Below, piece by piece: positions 39,776 through 44,588 of a stretch of DNA of 44,588 nucleotides (position 1 is the first letter of the stretch; the number at the start of each line of letters is the position of its first letter). This stretch comes from Cupriavidus sp. BIS7. GTDB lineage: Bacteria; Pseudomonadota; Gammaproteobacteria; Burkholderiales; Burkholderiaceae. The notes beneath the pieces are model-generated. The model did no database searches. It was not told the origin of the DNA and worked only from the letters and a program-made list of their open reading frames with translations. The position numbers and the translations under genes are program-made. Location: assembly GCF_000292345.1 (NCBI RefSeq), contig NZ_ALOU01000098.1:1-44588 (forward strand). Direction: 5' to 3'.

Positions 39776-40918
39776 TCAGAAGATGTGGCGGATGCCAGCG
39801 CCGAAGCTGGTCTGGTTGTTGCGGCCCGGCAGTTCGGTCGTGGTGGCGCCCGAAACCTTGTTGAAGTCCGCAGCACCGTAGACTTGCGTGCGCTTCGACA
39901 GCGAGTACTCGGCGATGAACGCGCCGGTATAGCGGCGGCCGCTGTTGTTGGCGATACCGTTCTTGTTCTCGACGTAGTCGCCGTAGAACGCGCCGGTCAG
40001 CGCCCAGGCCGGGGTGACCTGGTAGGTCACGCCGATGTAGCCCAGCGTGTCCTTGCGCGGGTTGGCGTTGGCGCCGGCGGTGCCGAGGGTGGCCGGTGCC
40101 GGATTGGCGGTCGTGGTGACGACGGCGGCGTTGTTCAGGATGTTGTCCATCTGGCCGGTGTGGTCACGACCACCGATGTAGCCCAGGAAGATCTTCGCCG
40201 GTCCGATCGAGTACTTACCAGCGGCGCCCCACATTTGCTGCTTGTTGCTATTGGCGTCGCGGATTTCCTGGTACACACCACCGACGGCAAACGGGCCGTA
40301 CGTGTAGGCTGCGCGCACGCCGAAGTACGGCGTGTTGGTGGCGTTGTTCACGCTGGCGGCTGTGCCGCTAGCCTTCGTGAAGCTGCCCGGGACTTCGCCG
40401 AAGCCGTAGCTGGCGCCGAAGTCGAAGCCGCTGAACGAACCACCGTAGCTGACCACGTTGTTCCGGCGCAGCTGCGTCAGGCTGTAGTACATCCACGAGT
40501 TGCCGGTGTAGTTACCGATGGTCAGCGGATCGTAGTCGCCGAAGAAATTAAACCCTTCGGTGTACTGGCGGCCCAGCTTCACGGCGCCGAAATCACCAGC
40601 CAGGCCAACGTAGGCTTGACGATTGAAGAGCTGACCCGTGCTGGCGCCATTCATCTTGCCATTGTCGAGGCTGTAGCCGTTTTCCAGTTGGAAGATGGCC
40701 TTCAGGTTGTTGCCCAGGGCTTCAGCGCCCTTCATGCCCCAGCGGCTCTGCGTGATGGCACCATCGTCCATCGCGGTCAGGCCGTGGTTCTGGGCATCGG
40801 CGTTGGTCGTGTAGTGGATGCTGGCATCGGCGATGCCGTACAGCGTGACCGACGTTTGCGCATAGGCGCCGCCGGCAAACAACGAACCGAGTGCGAGGGT
40901 CAGTAGCGATTTCTTCAT
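39776..40918 (-). CDS. Gram-negative porin (Burkholderia OmpC-like)
   Basis: 380 aa from ATG at 40918, with AAGGAG just upstream. The signal peptide is MKKSLLTLALGSLFAGGAYA, cut before QTSVTLYG, the standard mature start of betaproteobacterial porins. The 16-strand barrel shows alternating aromatic strands such as SRWGMKGAEALGNNLKAIFQLENGY, RQAYVGLAGDFGAVKLGRQY and FDFGASYGFGEVPG. It ends with the typical C-terminal Phe strand (SFGAGIRHIF) recognised by the BAM machinery. It forms a trimeric outer-membrane channel for small hydrophilic solutes. Codon use suggests high expression. Confidence 0.96.
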   Translation of the reverse strand: MKKSLLTLALGSLFAGGAYAQTSVTLYGIADASIHYTTNADAQNHGLTAMDDGAITQSRWGMKGAEALGNNLKAIFQLENGYSLDNGKMNGASTGQLFNRQAYVGLAGDFGAVKLGRQYTEGFNFFGDYDPLTIGNYTGNSWMYYSLTQLRRNNVVSYGGSFSGFDFGASYGFGEVPGSFTKASGTAASVNNATNTPYFGVRAAYTYGPFAVGGVYQEIRDANSNKQQMWGAAGKYSIGPAKIFLGYIGGRDHTGQMDNILNNAAVVTTTANPAPATLGTAGANANPRKDTLGYIGVTYQVTPAWALTGAFYGDYVENKNGIANNSGRRYTGAFIAEYSLSKRTQVYGAADFNKVSGATTTELPGRNNQTSFGAGIRHIF

Positions 40919-41340
40919 GGTGCTCCTTTTCTGTCTTGTGGTTGTCCGCTGCCGGATCACGGCGCGTCCATTTGAATAACGTTTGCTGTAAACGCCGCGA
41001 AAATTTAACAAAAGGCGGATCGTTCGGACATAAAAGTAAGCAGGAGCATCGCTTCAGGAGGACATTTGGTGCAATTCCGTTGGTTTGCCGCTACACAATG
41101 CCTAAATGCCCTGAAAATGGTGCGCGGCAGCACGCGCCGTTCGGGTGCATGCGCACGAACGGGCGAAGCGTAGGGCGGGGATTAGCGGAAGTGCAGGATT
41201 CAGCGCAGTAGTCGTCGAGCGAGACTGCTGCGCCGCAATAATCCCTGCGAAAGAGGGGCGGGTTTTCCCTTAGAAAATAATTCCGAGAAATTGCCGCGAA
41301 TTTATCGCGAAATTACTAGGGTAATTACCCACCCGCTAGA
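40919..41340. other. Porin upstream region and min operon 3' end
   Basis: A 422-bp stretch without a supported gene; the plus-strand frame 40891-41211 has no ribosome binding site or family features. The porin-proximal part must hold the porin promoter, probably in the AT-rich stretch 40970-41040. The part near minE is AT-rich and ends with the perfect 12-bp palindrome GGGTAATTACCC (41319-41330), 10 bp past the minE stop. It has no T-tract and is too short for a strong terminator. Confidence 0.4.
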
Positions 41341-41595
41341 TCAGGCTTGTGGAATTTCGATCTTGACCTCGAGAACCTCGAGGTTGTCCTGGCGCTCCAG
41401 ACTGACGCGCAGGTCCTGATCGCTAATCTTTACGTATTTGGAAATCACGGCCACCAGCTCGCGCTGCAAGGCTGGCAGATAGTCGGCCGGTGCCGAATGG
41501 CCCGAACGTTCATGGGCGAGAATGATCTGCAGGCGCTCCTTGGCGACAGATGCGGATTTCTTCTTCTCTCCCAGCAGGAAGGACAGGATCGACAT
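41341..41595 (-). CDS. minE: Cell division topological specificity factor MinE
   Basis: 84 aa. It begins MSILSFLLGEKKKSASVAKERLQIILAHER, with the membrane-targeting helix and the MinD-binding contact helix, followed by the dimerising beta region ELVAVISKYVKISDQDLRVSLERQDNLEVLEVKIEIP. MinE stimulates MinD ATPase at the membrane and drives pole-to-pole oscillation, which keeps the division inhibitor MinC away from midcell. It starts 15 bp after the minD stop, as last gene of minCDE. Confidence 0.97.
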   Translation of the reverse strand: MSILSFLLGEKKKSASVAKERLQIILAHERSGHSAPADYLPALQRELVAVISKYVKISDQDLRVSLERQDNLEVLEVKIEIPQA

Positions 41596-41610
41596 GTTGA
41601 TGAGCCCCCC

Positions 41611-42426
41611 TTACTTGTTGCCGAAGATGCGCGAGAGCAGCCCCGGTTTTTGATAATCGGTGAAACGCAGCGGCTTTTCCTTGCCCAGGAAGCGGTCAAC
41701 CACGTCGCCATAGGCGTCTGCCACGTCGGTGCCGTCCAGGTGGATCGCCGGCGTGCCCTGGTTAGAGGCATGCAGCACGGCTTCCGATTCGGGGACCACG
41801 CCGATCAGCTTGATGCGCAGGATTTCCTGGATATCGGTCAGCGACAGCATCTCGCCGCCATGCACGCGCTTGGGGTTGTAGCGCGTGATCAGCAGGTGCT
41901 CCTTGATCGGGTCGCCGCCCTCGCTGGCGCGCTTGGTTTTCGAGGCCAGGATGCCGAGGATGCGGTCCGAGTCGCGCACCGACGACACCTCGGGGTTGGT
42001 CACCACGAGCGCCTCGTCGGCAAAGTACATGGCCATCAGCGCGCCGGTCTCGATGCCCGCGGGCGAATCGCAGACGATGTACTCGAAGCCCATCTCCTTC
42101 AGGTTGTTGATGACCTTTTCCACGCCATCGCGCGTCAGCGCTTCCTTGTCACGCGTCTGGGAGGCCGGCAGGATGAACAGGTTCTCGCACTTCTTGTCCT
42201 TGATCAGCGCCTGGTGCAGGTTCGCTTCGCCCTGCACCACGTTGATCAGGTCATACACCACGCGGCGCTCGCAGCCCATGATCAGGTCGAGGTTGCGCAG
42301 GCCGACGTCGAAATCGATCACGACGGTCTTGTGGCCGCGCAGGGCCAGGCCAGCGGCGAAGCTTGCGCTGGTGGTGGTCTTGCCAACGCCCCCCTTGCCG
42401 GAGGTCACTACGATGATTTTTGCCAT
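41611..42426 (-). CDS. minD: Septum site-determining ATPase MinD
   Basis: 271 aa. The deviant Walker A motif KGGVGKTTTSASFAAGLA lies at the N-terminus after MAKIIVVTSG. Switch I/II regions VIDFDVGLRNLDLIMGCERR and YIVCDSPAGIETGALMAM are intact, and VTNPEVSSVRDSDRILGIL is typical. The C-terminal basic amphipathic helix (VVDRFLGKEKPLRFTDYQKPGLLSRIFGNK) is the membrane-targeting sequence. It binds ATP, associates with the membrane, and recruits MinC and MinE. The gap to minC is 46 bp. Confidence 0.98.
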   Translation of the reverse strand: MAKIIVVTSGKGGVGKTTTSASFAAGLALRGHKTVVIDFDVGLRNLDLIMGCERRVVYDLINVVQGEANLHQALIKDKKCENLFILPASQTRDKEALTRDGVEKVINNLKEMGFEYIVCDSPAGIETGALMAMYFADEALVVTNPEVSSVRDSDRILGILASKTKRASEGGDPIKEHLLITRYNPKRVHGGEMLSLTDIQEILRIKLIGVVPESEAVLHASNQGTPAIHLDGTDVADAYGDVVDRFLGKEKPLRFTDYQKPGLLSRIFGNK

Positions 42427-42472
42427 GGCTCTATGGTCCGGATGAGTGGAATTCGTTCGGTATGTGCTGCCG

Positions 42473-43357
42473 TTACTTCATTCGCAGCGGTTCAAGGATC
42501 AGCTTTTCATTGGCCAGGCGAACCTGCGCCGACTTGCCGAGCACATCGGCCGGGAGCGTCTGCTCCGCGGTCCGGTAGATGCCGGCGATGGAAATCAGTT
42601 CGGGTTCCAGGCACGTGCAGAAGATGCGCGCATCGGGATTACCCTTGACGCCCGCCAGCGCACGGCCGCGCAGCGGGGCGTAGATGTGGATGTTGCCTTC
42701 GGCGATCACCTCGGCGCCGTAGCTGACGAGGTCCAGGATCACCACGTCGCCCTGGGCGTAAACCTGCTGCCCCGAGCGCAGCGGCTTGTCGATCAGCAGC
42801 GTGGGAATTGCGCGCGGGCCGGAAGCCGCGCTGGCGGCCGCCATGATGTCGGCAATGTCCGAGGCCGTGCCGTTGGCAGTGGCGTCGGCCGCTCCGGAAT
42901 CGGCGCTCGCCGCTGCGCCCGCCTTGGCGTCGCCTTCGGCATCCACCCCGGCGGCTGGCGCCACGGCTGCCGCGCCGGTTTCGGCGCTTCCGGCCTTCTC
43001 CTTCTCCTTCTCCTTCGGCGTCTCGTCCTTGCCGCCGCGCCGGCTCTGGCTGTCCAGCAGCGGCAGGCCGAAGGCGCCCGCCCAGGCACGCTGGTCGGCA
43101 CGCGCGACCACGCCGATGGCGCGGGCCTTGAGCGTGGCAAGGGTGTCGATCACGCGGTCCAGCGCCAGCGCGCTATCGCCTTCCAGGCGGCGCAGGTCCA
43201 GCGCGACAACGTCATCGGAGAAAAAATCGGGGGTCGATTCGAATCGGGAGAGGAGGTCGTCCCGCAGCGCGTCCAGGTCGGCGGTGTTGAGGGCGAGGAG
43301 GAGGGCGTCAACATTGCCACTGCGCAGCTCGAAGCGTGGCGATTTCTTCTGAGACAT
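42473..43357 (-). CDS. minC: Septum site-determining protein MinC
   Basis: 294 aa from ATG at 43357 (MSQKKSPRFELRSGNVDALL). The N-terminal FtsZ-inhibiting domain (about 1-110) is followed by an unusually long low-complexity linker (about 118-195, Ala/Glu/Lys-rich, with KDETPKEKEKEKAGSAETG). The C-terminal beta-helix domain shows DKPLRSGQQVYAQGDVVILDLVSYGAEVIAEGNIHIYAPLRGRALAGVKGNPDARIFCTCLEPELISIAGIY, which dimerises and binds MinD. MinC blocks FtsZ ring formation away from midcell. First gene of minCDE, divergent from corA. Confidence 0.97.
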   Translation of the reverse strand: MSQKKSPRFELRSGNVDALLLALNTADLDALRDDLLSRFESTPDFFSDDVVALDLRRLEGDSALALDRVIDTLATLKARAIGVVARADQRAWAGAFGLPLLDSQSRRGGKDETPKEKEKEKAGSAETGAAAVAPAAGVDAEGDAKAGAAASADSGAADATANGTASDIADIMAAASAASGPRAIPTLLIDKPLRSGQQVYAQGDVVILDLVSYGAEVIAEGNIHIYAPLRGRALAGVKGNPDARIFCTCLEPELISIAGIYRTAEQTLPADVLGKSAQVRLANEKLILEPLRMK

Positions 43358-43563
43358 AGCCGGGTGACCGTGGAAATGCCACATTCTAACGTCGGATTTC
43401 CGGGGAACTGTAACAAAAATCAGCCCACCGGCCTCAGGTGCCCGATGCGGACCATCAGGGCGCGCTCGCATGCCGGAAGTCGCGGCCGGGGGTATGGTTC
43501 ACACCGATTGCATCGGCTTGATACGATTGCGCGTCCTCAAAAAGTGGAGCGTGTGGAGAGTCT

Positions 43564-44535
43564 ATGGGAGCTATCGTCAACTGCGCGGCGTATCGCGATG
43601 GCAAGAAACTGGGCAAGGTCGAGTTCGAGGGCATCGCGGGCGCGCTGGCCGAGGCGGGCACTTTTGTCTGGCTGGGCCTGCACGAGCCGGACCTGCCGCT
43701 GCTGCGCAAGGTTCAGCAGGCGTTCGGCCTGCACGACCTGGCGGTGGAGGACGCGCTGGACGCCCATCAGCGGCCCAAGCTGGAGACCTATGGCGATTCG
43801 GTGTTCGTGGTGCTGAACACCGCGCAACTGGTGGATGACGAAGTTGTGGTGGGCGAGACGCACCTGTTCGTCGGCCCGAACTACGTGGTCTCCGTGCGTC
43901 ACGGCGCCAGTTCCACCTATACGCCGGTGCGCGACCGCTGCGAACAGGACCCGCACGGCCTGGCCAACGGCACCGGCTACGTGCTGTATGCGCTGATGGA
44001 CTTTGTCGTCGACCAGTACCTGCCGATCGTCAACCGCCTCGAGGACGCGTTCGAGGCGCTGGAGCAGAACATCTTCCGCGACGAGTTCGATCGCGCCGCC
44101 ATCGAGCGGCTCTACAAGATCAAGCACCAGGTCCTGCGCCTGCGCAACGCGGTCTATCCGGTCGAGGACATCTGCGGCCAGTTGATCCGGCTGCACGAGG
44201 ACCTCGTGCCGAAGGAGCTGCGCGCGTATTTCCGCGATATCGAGGATCATTGCAGCCGCATCGTGCGCTCGCTCGACGTCGTACGCGAAATGCTGACCAC
44301 GGCGGTGCAGGTCAACCTGGCGCTGGTCACCGTGACGCAGAACGAGGTGGTCAAGCGGCTGGCCGGCTGGGGCGCGATCCTGGCGGTGCCGACGGTGGTG
44401 TTCTCGCTCTATGGCATGAACTTCAACTTCATGCCGGAACTGAAGTTCCACTACGCCTATCCGGTGGTGATCGGCGTGACAGGAACACTGTGCGGATTTC
44501 TCTGGCGGAAGCTGCACAGGGCCGGCTGGATCTGA
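43564..44535 (+). CDS. corA: CorA family magnesium/cobalt transporter
   Basis: 323 aa, with GGAGAG just upstream of the ATG. The large cytoplasmic N-terminal domain includes HDLAVEDALDAHQRPKLETYGDSVFVVL. The stalk helix region is QVNLALVTVTQNEVVKRLAGWGAILAVPTVVFSLYGMNFNFMPELKFHYAYPVVIGVTGTLCGFLWRKL. It contains the diagnostic pore motif Tyr-Gly-Met-Asn (Gly284-Met285-Asn286) after the first membrane helix, and the short C-terminal cytoplasmic tail. CorA forms a homopentameric Mg2+ channel. It is divergent from minC (206-bp gap). Confidence 0.96.
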   Translation: MGAIVNCAAYRDGKKLGKVEFEGIAGALAEAGTFVWLGLHEPDLPLLRKVQQAFGLHDLAVEDALDAHQRPKLETYGDSVFVVLNTAQLVDDEVVVGETHLFVGPNYVVSVRHGASSTYTPVRDRCEQDPHGLANGTGYVLYALMDFVVDQYLPIVNRLEDAFEALEQNIFRDEFDRAAIERLYKIKHQVLRLRNAVYPVEDICGQLIRLHEDLVPKELRAYFRDIEDHCSRIVRSLDVVREMLTTAVQVNLALVTVTQNEVVKRLAGWGAILAVPTVVFSLYGMNFNFMPELKFHYAYPVVIGVTGTLCGFLWRKLHRAGWI

Positions 44536-44548
44536 CACGAGGTTTGCT

Positions 44549-44575
44549 CCCCTCTCCCGCACGGCGGGAGAGGGG
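44549..44575 (+). terminator. corA hairpin, REP-like element
   Basis: CCCCTCTCCCGC and GCGGGAGAGGGG form a perfect 12-bp stem with a 3-nt loop, 14 bp past the corA stop. The core is identical to the palindrome at 35054-35083. A further CCGGGGGAGAGGG runs to the window edge. Confidence 0.7.
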
Positions 44576-44588
44576 CCGGGGGAGAGGG

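Noticed and set aside
40891..41211. 106-aa plus-strand frame between the porin and min genes
   Set aside because: No ribosome binding site, overlaps the porin start on the other strand, and the translation shows no recognisable features.
41319..41330. GGGTAATTACCC palindrome as a min operon terminator
   Set aside because: A 6-bp stem without loop or T-tract is too weak for an intrinsic terminator; noted only as a possible binding site.

Overview
This window is the replication-origin region of the main chromosome of a high-GC betaproteobacterium. The dnaA-dnaN-gyrB order, the divergent rpmH-rnpA-yidD-yidC-(tam, CHAD)-mnmE cluster, a Burkholderia-type porin, Bug-type solute receptors and the min operon point to Burkholderiaceae, most likely Cupriavidus or a close relative. 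The genus is an inference from gene content and protein similarity.

Layout. 1-7004 (minus strand): a lipid A acyltransferase cut by the window edge, mnmE, a CHAD protein, a trans-aconitate methyltransferase preceded by a perfect 24-bp palindrome, yidC, yidD, rnpA and rpmH. 7005-7848: a long non-coding region with DnaA boxes, the probable oriC and dnaA promoter. 7849-13828 (plus): dnaA, dnaN, gyrB. 13898-23307: a lower-GC accessory block between gyrB and the next housekeeping-like gene. It holds a complete type I Wadjet (JetABCD) plasmid-defence operon on the minus strand, a divergent WYL-domain regulator of the BrxR/CapW kind, and a probable modification-dependent (AspBHI/MspJI-like) restriction endonuclease. 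A 34-codon hydrophobic reading frame follows jetD. 23405-31339: mixed metabolic and stress genes (membrane methyltransferase, MazG-like pyrophosphohydrolase, DUF72 protein with a Lys/Ala tail, a degenerate DEAD-box half protein, CBS pair, DHA2 efflux pump, glutathione peroxidase, an ODP-type di-iron protein behind an FNR-like box, FAH hydrolase). 31553-37997: two M20 peptidase-family enzymes, an AraC regulator divergent from an Fsr-like efflux pump, a small Cys-rich protein and a Bug receptor. 38076-40918: two divergent, related OmpR-type response regulators without a kinase, then a porin. 41341-44535: minCDE and divergent corA.

How the parts work together. JetA, JetB and JetC should form an SMC/MukBEF-like loop extruder that recognises small circular DNA, and JetD should cut it. 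The genes overlap, suggesting coupled translation. The WYL regulator probably acts at a 12-bp palindrome in the 134-bp gap it shares with jetA. The adjacent restriction enzyme would add defence against modified phage DNA, so the block resembles a small two-layer defence island beside oriC. The individual families are known. The less-described aspects are the origin-proximal site, the regulator/operator arrangement, the small ORF after jetD and the pairing with a modification-dependent nuclease.

Several long reading frames lie antisense to real genes and were treated as GC-rich shadows. No tRNA, rRNA, insertion sequence or CRISPR array was recognised.
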